64,000 nucleotides of DNA from Janthinobacterium silvisoli (lineage in GTDB: Bacteria; Pseudomonadota; Gammaproteobacteria; Burkholderiales; Burkholderiaceae_D). Of the stretch, positions 1 through 7,567 are shown piece by piece. The DNA is taken from the NCBI RefSeq assembly GCF_014200725.1, contig NZ_JACHCL010000001.1, positions 1,488,001 through 1,552,000 of the forward strand. Direction: 5' to 3'. The notes under the pieces are model-generated. The model did no database searches, had not been told where the DNA came from, and saw only the letters and a list, made by a program, of their open reading frames with translations. The number at the start of each line of letters is the position of its first letter. Position 1 is the stretch's first letter. The position numbers were made by a program, and so were the translations under genes.

Positions 1-1180
1 CGGCGCCCAGCACTTGCCATACTTCCGACGAACGTTTTTCCAGCGCCAGGGTGCGGAAACCCATTTGCAAGCTATTGAGCAAAGCCGTCAAAGTCGATGG
101 CCCGGCGATGCTGACCCGGTGCAGGCGTTGCAATTCATCGGCCAGGCCCGGGCGGCGCATGACTTCCGCATACAAGCCTTCGGTCGGCAGGAACAGGATG
201 GCGAAATCGGTGGTGTGCGGCGGCGCCAGGTATTTGTCGGCGATGGTTTTGGCCTCGCCCCGCACGGCGCGCTCCAGTTCGCGCCCGGCCAGCAGCACGC
301 CTTCTGCATCGGCCCGCTCGGCCGCTTCCACCAGCCGTTCGTATTGTTCTTTCGGGAATTTCGCATCGATAGGCATCCAGACGGGCGGCCCGCCATCGGA
401 GAGTCCAGGCAGCTTGAGGGCAAATTCCACGCGCGCGCCGCTGCCGGCGATGGTTTCCACGTTCTTGGCGTACTGATCGACGGTCAGCACTTGCTCCAGC
501 AACATTTCCAGCTGCACCTCGCCCCAGGTACCACGCGTCTTGACGTTGGTGAGCACCCGCTTCAAGTCGCCCACGCCCAGCGCCAGCTGCTGCATTTCAC
601 CGAGTCCCTGGTGGACTTTTTCCAGCCGTTCCGACACTTGCTGGAACGACGCGCTCAAACGCGTCTCCAGGGTGGCATGCAGTTTTTCATCGACTGTCTT
701 GCGCATTTCTTCCAGGCGCGCACCGTTATCGGTCTGCAAGTCACGGATCTTGCTTTCCAGCGTGGCGCGCACTTCCAGCATGCGCTGCGCATTCGATTCC
801 GTCAGCTTTGCCAAGGTCTGGTTGGTGCTGTCGGCAAAGCGCGCCAGGCTCTGCGCCTGCTCTTCGCGCCCGACTTTCCCCTGCGCCTGCATTTGCGTGC
901 GCAGGCTGTCGAGCTGTTGCAAGGTCGCCGCCTGGAATTGCGCCAGTCCCGCCGCCAGGTCTTGCCGCGTGGCTTGCGCCGACGCTTGCAGCTGCAGCCG
1001 CACTTCGCGCTCGACCCGGTCGATGCGTTCCAGGCTTTGCTGCTGATGCTGCTGCACCAGCGCCAGGGTGGTGACGCCATCGCCGCCACCTGCCGTGCGC
1101 GGTCGCAGAAAAGTGAGCACTAACAAGACGATGGCGATCGCCATGGCCCCCAGCAAAATATAAAACTCGAATTGGCTCAT
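1..1180 (-). CDS. rmuC: DNA recombination protein RmuC (3' end cut off by the window)
   Basis: About 393 N-terminal residues of an RmuC-family protein are visible, starting at ATG 1180 with MSQFEFYILLGAM. Residues 4-25 form one membrane anchor. A long Gln/Glu/Arg-rich coiled coil follows (about 40-190), then the conserved RmuC core with the motifs TRGTWGEVQLEMLLEQ and PIDAKFPKEQYERL, and AILFLPTEGLYAEV further on. The reading frame runs off the left edge of the window. E. coli RmuC has about 475 residues, so the C-terminal end is missing here. The family limits inversions and recombination at short repeats and its core resembles restriction endonucleases; no enzymatic activity can be assigned from sequence. 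The truncated haemoglobin gene lies 27 bp upstream on the same strand. Confidence 0.93.
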   Translation of the reverse strand, partial: MSQFEFYILLGAMAIAIVLLVLTFLRPRTAGGGDGVTTLALVQQHQQQSLERIDRVEREVRLQLQASAQATRQDLAAGLAQFQAATLQQLDSLRTQMQAQGKVGREEQAQSLARFADSTNQTLAKLTESNAQRMLEVRATLESKIRDLQTDNGARLEEMRKTVDEKLHATLETRLSASFQQVSERLEKVHQGLGEMQQLALGVGDLKRVLTNVKTRGTWGEVQLEMLLEQVLTVDQYAKNVETIAGSGARVEFALKLPGLSDGGPPVWMPIDAKFPKEQYERLVEAAERADAEGVLLAGRELERAVRGEAKTIADKYLAPPHTTDFAILFLPTEGLYAEVMRRPGLADELQRLHRVSIAGPSTLTALLNSLQMGFRTLALEKRSSEVWQVLGA

Positions 1181-1207
1181 GGTCTGGACGGTAAAGGATC
1201 AGTACGA

Positions 1208-1606
1208 TTAGTCGGGCTTGTTGCGCATCCAGTCAGCCGTCTGATAGAACGATTCCATCAGGCGCACGCGCAGGGACTCTTCGATGCCCGTGTCTTCCAT
1301 GGCCCAGGCCATGGCGCGCAGCCACTGGTCGCGCTCGCTGGTGCCGATCGGATACGGCAGGTGGCGCGCGCGCAGACGCGGGTGGCCAAACTTTTCAATA
1401 TACAGGTCGGGTCCCCCCATCCATCCCGTCAGGAAGAAATACAGCTTGTCGCGCGAACCTTCCGTCTCGGGCGGATGCATGGCGCGGATGCCGGCAAACT
1501 CCGGTTCCAGTTCCATCAAGTCATAAAAACGATCGACCATCTGGCGCAGCACGGGCGCGCCACCGATGGTTTCATACAGGGTGGTGGTGGGTTTGGTATC
1601 AGTCAT
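1208..1606 (-). CDS. Group II truncated haemoglobin
   Basis: A 132-residue globin. It shows the TrHb2 pattern YETIGGAPVLRQMVDRFYDLM in two parts (pre-A/A and B helices), the F-helix segment FGHPRLRARH that supplies the proximal haem histidine, and a Trp in RDQWLRAMAWAM (the G8 Trp typical of group II). Such proteins bind O2, NO or peroxide and are often called YjbI/GlbO-like. I chose ATG 1606 (MTDTKPTTTLYET) because homology begins just after it. ATG 1615, three codons upstream, is equally possible, and neither has a strong Shine-Dalgarno. The gene may be cotranscribed with rmuC. It is divergent from the MFS gene at 1713. Confidence 0.9.
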   Translation of the reverse strand: MTDTKPTTTLYETIGGAPVLRQMVDRFYDLMELEPEFAGIRAMHPPETEGSRDKLYFFLTGWMGGPDLYIEKFGHPRLRARHLPYPIGTSERDQWLRAMAWAMEDTGIEESLRVRLMESFYQTADWMRNKPD

Positions 1607-1653
1607 GGCCGTCATGATAGCGCAAGCGGGGCTTGCTGCCACTATCGGCAATA

Positions 1654-1686
1654 TAGTTGACCACTCAATCTTTTATCAACTACTAT
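1654..1686 (+). promoter_or_regulatory. Promoter and inverted-repeat operator candidate upstream of the MFS gene
   Basis: TTGACC (1657-1662) is 18 bp from TACTAT (1681-1686), a plausible sigma-70 pair. An exact inverted repeat TAGTTGA (1654-1660) / TCAACTA (1676-1682) overlaps both boxes, which is where a repressor such as the MarR protein encoded at 3398 would act. The site is read directly from sequence; the regulator pairing is inference. Confidence 0.5.
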
Positions 1687-1712
1687 GCAATCACTTTACT
1701 GAAAGGTTGACC

Positions 1713-2993
1713 ATGAGAGCTACCGCTGCGCCAGTGACTGGCGATACATTAATTCGTAATAGCAACTTCCGCTGGCTGCTGGGTGGTGGCCTGGTTTCCA
1801 TGCTGGGCGACCAGTTCAGCATGCTGGCCCTGCCCTGGCTGGTGCTGAGCCTGACGGGCGACAGCCTCAGTCTTGGCATCAGCGTGGCGCTGATGGGCGG
1901 CCCGCGCGCCGTGCTGATCATCCTGGGCGGCACCGTGGCCGACCGCTATGCGCCGATACGCGTGATGATGATCAGCAAATTTGCCAATGCAGCCATCCTG
2001 CTGATACTGGCCACGCTGCTGTTGCTGGGCCAGGCCAGCCTGCCGCTGGCCTATGCCGCCGCGCTGGCCCTGGGCGTGGCCTCGGCGTTTGGCATTCCAT
2101 CGGGCACGGCGATCTTGCCGCAAGCGTTGCCAGCCCGTTTCCTGCAACAGGCGAACAGCCTGCAGATGGGCGCGCGACAACTGACCCTGCTGGCTGGCCC
2201 CCTGCTGGCAGCGCTGGTGCTGTCAAGCAAGGACGCCCACGGACAGACCAGCATCAACGCCCTGGCGTTGGCCTTCGCCATTGATGCGCTGACCTTTTTG
2301 CTATCGGCCTTGACTTTGAAGCAAGTCACGATGAACACCTCGAGATTGGCTAGCGCCACGCGTGGTATGTGGACAGAAACCAAGGCAGGTCTGGCCATGG
2401 TCTGGCGCGATGTCGCCTTGCGCAGCTGTTATGTGTATTGGGCCGTGGTGGCGTTCTTCGTCATGGGGCCCTTGCAAGTGGCCTTGCCCGTGCTGGCCCA
2501 AGAGCGGCTGCAAGGCGCGGCGGCGCTAGGTGTATTGCTGGGCACGCATGGCGCGGGCACTTTACTTGGCATGCTGGCATCCGGCATGGCTGCCAGCATG
2601 CTGCGCCGCCGCTTCGGTACCGTCTTGCTGGTGGTTGACGCCATGGTGGGATTACTGTTGATGGCGCTAGGGCAAATCTCGGCCAGCTGGCAAGCTGCGG
2701 CCTTGCTGCTGCTCGCTGGCGCATTGGGCGGTTATCTGCAGGTGGCGATTTTTACCTGGATACAGCGGCGCGTGCTGCCCGCCATGCTGGGCCGGGCCAT
2801 GGCGCTGTTCATGGCCATCTTCCTGGGCCTGGCGCCATTATCTGCCGCCGTCACTGGCTGGCTGATGCGCTACCTCAGCGTGGGCGAACTGTTTTGTATT
2901 GGCGGCGCGATGCTGCTGGCGGCGGCCGTGGCAGCGGCGCTGTTTACCGCCATTCCCACTATCAGTGGGCCTGAATCATATGAAAGGAATTAA
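1713..2993 (+). CDS. MFS drug/metabolite exporter (DHA3-like)
   Basis: A 426-residue, 12-helix major facilitator. The first helix is GGLVSMLGDQFSMLALPWLV, and GGTVADRYAPIRVMM is the loop 2-3 signature (G-x-x-x-D-R-x-x). This layout is common in the DHA3 exporters of macrolide/tetracycline type, but the substrate cannot be read from the sequence. I chose ATG 1713, preceded by GAAAGG about 8 bases upstream. The open frame extends further 5', but that part overlaps the divergent globin gene and has no globular features. The stop is 2 bp before the next ATG, so the small GIY-YIG-like gene and probably the MarR gene are in the same transcript. Confidence 0.88.
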   Translation: MRATAAPVTGDTLIRNSNFRWLLGGGLVSMLGDQFSMLALPWLVLSLTGDSLSLGISVALMGGPRAVLIILGGTVADRYAPIRVMMISKFANAAILLILATLLLLGQASLPLAYAAALALGVASAFGIPSGTAILPQALPARFLQQANSLQMGARQLTLLAGPLLAALVLSSKDAHGQTSINALALAFAIDALTFLLSALTLKQVTMNTSRLASATRGMWTETKAGLAMVWRDVALRSCYVYWAVVAFFVMGPLQVALPVLAQERLQGAAALGVLLGTHGAGTLLGMLASGMAASMLRRRFGTVLLVVDAMVGLLLMALGQISASWQAAALLLLAGALGGYLQVAIFTWIQRRVLPAMLGRAMALFMAIFLGLAPLSAAVTGWLMRYLSVGELFCIGGAMLLAAAVAAALFTAIPTISGPESYERN

Positions 2994-2995
2994 AA

Positions 2996-3343
2996 ATGGA
3001 TAAAACACAGCAAACCGCCCTGAAAGCGGCTTACCGGCAACAGCCACCAGCCTTGGGTATTGTCGCGCTGCAACACTTGCCCAGCGGACGTATGCTGCTC
3101 GAAGCGAGCCGCAATGCGCCAGGCGTACTGAACCGTCACCGCTTCGAGCTCAAACTGGGTACCCACCGTAATCGCGCCTTGCTGGCCGACTGGCGGCGCG
3201 ATGGCGAGGCTGCCTTCCGCTGCGAGATCATCGATACCGTCAAAGTGCCAGATGACCCCGCCTTCGATGCGGATGCGGAACTGGCCAGCTTGCTGGCACT
3301 GCACAGGGAACAGTTGCAGGAACAGGGGCAACTATTCTATTAA
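2996..3343 (+). CDS. Small stand-alone GIY-YIG nuclease-like protein
   Basis: A 115-residue cytosolic protein. The pattern LGIVALQHLPSGRMLLEASRN, then NRHRFELKLGTHRNRALLADW, then AFRCEII and DAELASLLALHREQL, is the arrangement of small proteobacterial GIY-YIG superfamily proteins: beta hairpin, Arg-rich helix, conserved HRN and a late Glu. The N-terminal GIY and YIG triplets are poorly conserved (GIV; no clear YIG), so cleavage activity is uncertain. A good Shine-Dalgarno (GAAAGGAA) precedes ATG 2996. It sits in an apparent operon between an MFS pump and a MarR regulator. The family call rests on recognised pattern only. Confidence 0.7.
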   Translation: MDKTQQTALKAAYRQQPPALGIVALQHLPSGRMLLEASRNAPGVLNRHRFELKLGTHRNRALLADWRRDGEAAFRCEIIDTVKVPDDPAFDADAELASLLALHREQLQEQGQLFY

Positions 3344-3397
3344 AACTGCTTTACACTTGCGTACTCAAGCAGTGCGCAATCTCATCATCAGGAAACC

Positions 3398-3850
3398 ATG
3401 AACAATAACCTTAGCAATACGCCAGACAGCGCCCTCGATTTTTGCCTGCGCCTGGCGCGCGCCCAGGCAGTGCTGGTACGCCGGCTGGACGCCAGCCTGG
3501 GCAATCTGCACGGCTTGAGCTTCAGCGATTATCAATTGCTGTACCACTTGGGGCGCGCACCTGGCGCCCGCCTGCGTCGGGTGGACCTGGCCGAGCGCCT
3601 GGCGCTGACGGCGTCCGGCATCACCCGCTCGCTGCTGCCGCTGGAAAAGATCGGCCTGGTCGCGCGCCAGGCCGATGCGCGCGACGCCCGTGTCGGTTAC
3701 GCCGTCATCACGGAAACCGGCCAGGCGCTGTTGGCCGACGCCCACGTCACGGCGCAAGCTGTCTGCCGCGAATTGCTCAGCGATGCGCCGGCAGACCAGC
3801 TCGATGTCCTGTCGACTTTGCTGGGCCAGCTGGCGAGCCGGCCCCTGTAA
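3398..3850 (+). CDS. MarR-family transcriptional regulator
   Basis: A 150-residue winged-helix protein. The MarR core is seen in LSFSDYQLLYHLGRAPGARL (helix 2), then VDLAERLALTASGITRSLLPLEK as the recognition helix, and the wing ARQADARDARVGYAVITETG. AGGAAACC precedes ATG 3398. It follows the MFS and GIY-YIG-like genes on the same strand after a 54-bp gap. By family habit it would repress that operon through the inverted repeat at 1654-1682 and respond to a small aromatic ligand. The ligand is unknown. Confidence 0.92.
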   Translation: MNNNLSNTPDSALDFCLRLARAQAVLVRRLDASLGNLHGLSFSDYQLLYHLGRAPGARLRRVDLAERLALTASGITRSLLPLEKIGLVARQADARDARVGYAVITETGQALLADAHVTAQAVCRELLSDAPADQLDVLSTLLGQLASRPL

Positions 3851-3855
3851 GTCAG

Positions 3856-5091
3856 TCAGACCAGCGCCAGCTTGCGCAAGCGCCGCGTGGAAGGCCAATT
3901 GGCCATACCGACTTCATCGCGGATGGCGGCGCAAGCGGCCAGCAGACGCTCACACTCGTCCTGGCGCAAGCCTGCGTTCAGGGTCAGTCGTACCAGCGAA
4001 CGATTTTTCGGTGTGGCCGGCGCGCAAAATACGGCGCCGTAGATGCCGTGGCGTTCCAGCGCCTTGCGCAGTTTTAAGGTGTCGGGTTCGCTGCCCGCTT
4101 CCAGCGCAATGATTTGCTCCGTCCCATCACTAACGTTGTAGCCGAGCTCAGCCAAACCCTGGCGCAACAACACGCTGTGGTTGCGCAAGGCGGTCCGGCG
4201 GCTATCGGCGGTGCGGATAAAATCGAGCGCCGCATCGAACCAGGCCAGTTCATGTTCCAGCAAGCAAGAACTGAAGATGGCGGGCCGCGAAGCAGACAAA
4301 AAGTAGCCCTTGAATTGAGACGAACAGGTGATCAGCCCGGCCCGCCCCGCAAACGCCTTGGCCAGGGACGCCGTGCGGAAATGCACGCGCTCAGCCAGTC
4401 CCAGTTCCACCACCAGGCCCGCGCCGTGCGGACCGTGCGTGCCCAGTGAGTGCGATTCATCGACGATCAGCATGCTGCCGCTGCGTTCGGCAATTTCCAC
4501 CATCTCCAGCAACGGCGCCACGCTGCCATTCGTGCTGTACAAGGCGTCGACGACGATGATGCCGGGACCATGCTTGTCGATCTGGCGCTGCAGATGGGCG
4601 CCATCGTTATGCAAAAAGGCATGCGCCACCGCTTGCGCCGACTGCACGCCTTCCCACAGCGAAGCGTGGGCCTGCATGTCGAGGTAGACGGGAATGCCGG
4701 GGCCAGCCAGGCTTTGCAGCAAGCCCACGTTGGCGGCCCAGCCCGATTGCGCCAGCACGCACGCTTCGCTGCCGAGGAAGGTCGCCAGCTTGTGCTCAAG
4801 CCGGTGCTGGCGGCTACCTTCCTGCAGGAAGACGGACGACATCAGCATGGCGCCGCCGCCCTGCAAGACTTGCGCCTGCGCCGCCAGCAAGGCGGGTTCG
4901 GCACCGATGTTCAGGTAATCATTGCCAGCGAGCATTACCGCGCCAATCGGCACAGCTTGCCACTGGTGCAAGTGTTCGCCGCCCAGCAGCTTGGCGATGC
5001 GCTCGACATAATGCTCATCCATACGCTGGCGGACAAAGGCGGGCAATTGCAGTTCGGCACGGATAGCCGGGGAGGACATAGCGGTCAACAT
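3856..5091 (-). CDS. jqsA: Alpha-hydroxyketone autoinducer synthase (CqsA/LqsA/JqsA type)
   Basis: A 411-residue PLP enzyme of the alpha-oxoamine synthase family. The PLP lysine is K245 in TASLAKAFAGRAG. The cofactor pocket has D211 and H214 in VDESHSLGTHG, and a ring-stacking histidine is seen in QAHASLWEG (H142). The family also contains BioF, Kbl and HemA. Assignment to the quorum-sensing branch rests on context: the gene is divergent from a CqsS-like kinase and an LqsR-like response regulator, as in the Janthinobacterium jqs locus. CqsA-type enzymes condense a 2-amino acid or SAM-derived substrate with an acyl-CoA to give the autoinducer. ATG 5091 has AGGAG six bases upstream. The stop lies 5 bp from the convergent MarR gene. 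A biosynthetic role other than signalling is possible but less likely. Confidence 0.88.
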   Translation of the reverse strand: MLTAMSSPAIRAELQLPAFVRQRMDEHYVERIAKLLGGEHLHQWQAVPIGAVMLAGNDYLNIGAEPALLAAQAQVLQGGGAMLMSSVFLQEGSRQHRLEHKLATFLGSEACVLAQSGWAANVGLLQSLAGPGIPVYLDMQAHASLWEGVQSAQAVAHAFLHNDGAHLQRQIDKHGPGIIVVDALYSTNGSVAPLLEMVEIAERSGSMLIVDESHSLGTHGPHGAGLVVELGLAERVHFRTASLAKAFAGRAGLITCSSQFKGYFLSASRPAIFSSCLLEHELAWFDAALDFIRTADSRRTALRNHSVLLRQGLAELGYNVSDGTEQIIALEAGSEPDTLKLRKALERHGIYGAVFCAPATPKNRSLVRLTLNAGLRQDECERLLAACAAIRDEVGMANWPSTRRLRKLALV

Positions 5092-5257
5092 GAGGGACTC
5101 CTGTAGTGGTTGCGGGGGGAATTACCGCGTCCAACATGCGCGAGCCGCATGGCCGGTGATTGATGCAGCTCAACGAACAGAGCAATAGCGCTGTTTTCAA
5201 AAGGAAATGCGCCGATCATGTTGTACTGATACACATCAATGAGTACGTCCCCCCACC
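5092..5257. promoter_or_regulatory. Divergent control region between jqsA and jqsS
   Basis: This 166-bp gap must hold the promoters of both the synthase (leftward) and the sensor-regulator pair (rightward). A weak dyad GTACT (5223-5227) / AGTAC (5242-5246) lies close to the jqsS start. I could not pick -35/-10 boxes confidently. No T-rich terminator is present. Confidence 0.5.
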
Positions 5258-6556
5258 ATGACGCAAGCGCAGTCCCCTGCTGGAAAACAATGGCCAGGCA
5301 AGCTGCTCCAGCCTTTCCTGCACTTCCACGACGCCCTTGAACACATGCCCATGCGGCGTGCCCAGGTACGCGCGCTGGCTGTCATCGGTGCATTCGGCAT
5401 GCCCTTGTATTACATGCTGTGGCACACTTATTTTCCGCAGGAATACGAGTCGCTGGCCCTGCGCGCGCTGGCAGGTCTGCTCTTCCTGCCAGCGCTATGG
5501 CCAGCCCGCTTCAGCAACCGCTGCTTCAGCATCTATCTGTTCCTGGGATTGAGCTTCGAGCTGCCATTCTTCTTCACTTTCATGTTCCTGATGAACCACG
5601 CATCGGCGCTGTGGGTGCATTCCTTGCTGGTGGCCCTGATCGTGCTGTTCCACTTCGATACCCGCATCGCCATACTGGCTTACCTGGGCGGCACCGTGCT
5701 GGCCTGCATGGCCTTTGCAGTGGTGGGTGATCCTGCCTTCCTGCTGCAGCGCGAGGTGCTGCAACAACTGCCCGTACACTGGTTCACGATCGCCGTGCTA
5801 TCCGTAGTCAAGGTGGGCCGCCATGTGGGCGCGCAGGAAAAGCTGGCGGGGCTGGCCGCCGGCCTGGGCAGCGTGGCGCACGAATTGCGTACGCCGCTGG
5901 TCAGCGTCGAAGCGAATGTGCGGGGCCTGCAGCGATTGTTGCAGCGGCGTGAAACGATGGAGTCCGATGCAGCGAGCCTGGAAGCGCTGGCCCGCATCCA
6001 GTTCGAAGTGCGCCATATGCACCATATGGTCGATCTGTTCCTGCTCAGCGCCAGCGCCGTCAGCCGCAAGCTCGAAGCGAACGAGTCGGTTTCCATGCAC
6101 GACAGCGTGACTGCCGTGCTGCGCCGCTACCCCTTCACCAGCAGCGCGCAGCGCGATATTGTCAAGGTCGAGCTGCGGGCCGATTTCCGGTTTGCCGGCC
6201 AGTCGGAACTGTGCGTGGTGATCCTGCTGAACCTGCTGCGCAATGCGCTGAAAAGCATACAGCGTGCCGGCAAGGGCCGCGTGCGCATCGTCATCGATGG
6301 CGCGCGTTCCGTGCCGCGCCTGCTGTTCATCGACACGGGCTGCGGCATCGCACGCAACCGCTTGCCGCTGATCTTCGACCGTTTTTACTCGTATCCGGCG
6401 CACAACGGCAGCGGCATCGGCCTGGCGCTATGCCGGCAAATCATGCAAGCCTGGCATGCGCGCATCGACTGCGTGGCGCGCGAAGGCGCGTACGCCATCT
6501 TCCGGCTGGAATTTCCCCAGCCCAATCGTTTCTCCCCCTCCCACCGCGCAAGGTGA
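5258..6556 (+). CDS. jqsS: CqsS/LqsS-like membrane sensor histidine kinase
   Basis: A 432-residue protein. About six membrane segments fill residues 38-185 (for example AVIGAFGMPLYYML, SIYLFLGLSFELPFFFTFMF, AILAYLGGTVLACMAFAVV), with no large periplasmic domain, as in CqsS. The H-box SVAHELRTPL carries H208. The N-box LLNLLRNALKS is near 323-333, and the G-boxes are DTGCGIA (359-365) and GSGIGLAL (384-391). Unlike Vibrio CqsS there is no C-terminal receiver. The partner regulator is the separate gene 3 bp downstream, so the pathway is a simple two-component relay. ATG 5258 has a weak Shine-Dalgarno. The expected ligand is the JqsA product. Confidence 0.9.
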   Translation: MTQAQSPAGKQWPGKLLQPFLHFHDALEHMPMRRAQVRALAVIGAFGMPLYYMLWHTYFPQEYESLALRALAGLLFLPALWPARFSNRCFSIYLFLGLSFELPFFFTFMFLMNHASALWVHSLLVALIVLFHFDTRIAILAYLGGTVLACMAFAVVGDPAFLLQREVLQQLPVHWFTIAVLSVVKVGRHVGAQEKLAGLAAGLGSVAHELRTPLVSVEANVRGLQRLLQRRETMESDAASLEALARIQFEVRHMHHMVDLFLLSASAVSRKLEANESVSMHDSVTAVLRRYPFTSSAQRDIVKVELRADFRFAGQSELCVVILLNLLRNALKSIQRAGKGRVRIVIDGARSVPRLLFIDTGCGIARNRLPLIFDRFYSYPAHNGSGIGLALCRQIMQAWHARIDCVAREGAYAIFRLEFPQPNRFSPSHRAR

Positions 6557-6559
6557 CCT

Positions 6560-7567
6560 ATGCAACTGCCCGTCTACACCCATCCGACCCTGACCGTGCT
6601 GATCGACGACAGCGATTCCTTCCTGAAAAGCCTGGCCTTCCAGCTCGACCCATCGCTGGCGCGCAAGACCTTTCACGACACGAAGGAGGCGCTGCACTGG
6701 CTGCGGAATAGTACGCAACAGGGCGAGCTACCGCTGCACGTCAATTTCGATTTGCAAAACGTGACGCCCAACGATTACAACGTTGCTATCGATATCGAGC
6801 GTATCTGGCGCATCAGCGGGCAGGCACAGCGCTTTGCCGTGCCGTCGGTGCTGGTGGTCGATTACTCGATGCCGCAAATGAATGGCCTTGAATTTTGCCA
6901 GGCCGTCCGCGACTTGCCCTGCAAGAAGATTTTATTCACGGGAGCGGCCGATGAAAAAGTGGCCGTAACGGCTTTCAACCGGGGCTTGATCGACCGCTAC
7001 ATCAAGAAGAGCGACGATGATGCGCTCGATATCCTGGAACAGGAAATCATTACCCTGCAAACAGAGTTCTTTCTGCAGCAATCGGATACTGTGCGCGACT
7101 TATTGCTGCTGCACGACTACAACTTCCTGCAGGATGAAGCGCTGGCGGCCGTGGTGCAGGACTTGTGCCGGCAGCATGGCTTCGTCGAATTCTATATTTT
7201 CCCGAATCCCTGCGGCATCCTGTTTTTCACGCGCGAAGGCCAGGCCAGGCTGATGATTATCACCACGCAACGGGGCTTGCACACGCAGTATGAAATGGCG
7301 CGCGACAGCGACGCGCCCGCCTCGCTACTGTCGGCGCTGCTGGAAATGCGCGTAATACCGTATTTTTCGGATGCTGGCAGCGACGGCATGTATTCAACCC
7401 ATATCGGCGAAAGCTGGTTCCGCTACTGCGCCGCGCCAACCGTCTGCCTGGGGCGTGAAACGTATTACTGGGCCCTGTTCGACGTGCCGGCGCACCAGCT
7501 GGGGCAGCCAGTGCGGTCCTACGCGCAATTCCTTCGCGCGCAGAACAGTCAGAGCCTGGTCGCTTAA
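6560..7567 (+). CDS. jqsR: LqsR/JqsR-like response regulator with uncharacterised output domain
   Basis: A 335-residue protein. The receiver starts with the acidic pair D16-D17 (VLIDDSDSF). The phospho-acceptor is D101 in VLVVDYSMPQMNGLEF, T127 is in ILFTGAAD, and the conserved lysine is in RYIKKS (149-150). D101 lies about 45 residues later than in a normal receiver because of an insertion at about 45-93. Legionella LqsR shows the same spacing, with its acceptor Asp near residue 108. Residues 160-335 contain no helix-turn-helix, GGDEF, EAL or enzyme motif that I recognise. AAGGTGA precedes ATG 6560, 3 bp after jqsS. The stop codon overlaps that of the convergent permease gene. Confidence 0.85.
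   Translation: MQLPVYTHPTLTVLIDDSDSFLKSLAFQLDPSLARKTFHDTKEALHWLRNSTQQGELPLHVNFDLQNVTPNDYNVAIDIERIWRISGQAQRFAVPSVLVVDYSMPQMNGLEFCQAVRDLPCKKILFTGAADEKVAVTAFNRGLIDRYIKKSDDDALDILEQEIITLQTEFFLQQSDTVRDLLLLHDYNFLQDEALAAVVQDLCRQHGFVEFYIFPNPCGILFFTREGQARLMIITTQRGLHTQYEMARDSDAPASLLSALLEMRVIPYFSDAGSDGMYSTHIGESWFRYCAAPTVCLGRETYYWALFDVPAHQLGQPVRSYAQFLRAQNSQSLVA

Noticed and set aside
1566-1712. Upstream extension of the MFS gene
   Set aside because: It overlaps the divergent globin gene and the promoter, and lacks transporter-like residues; ATG 1713 has a good ribosome-binding site.
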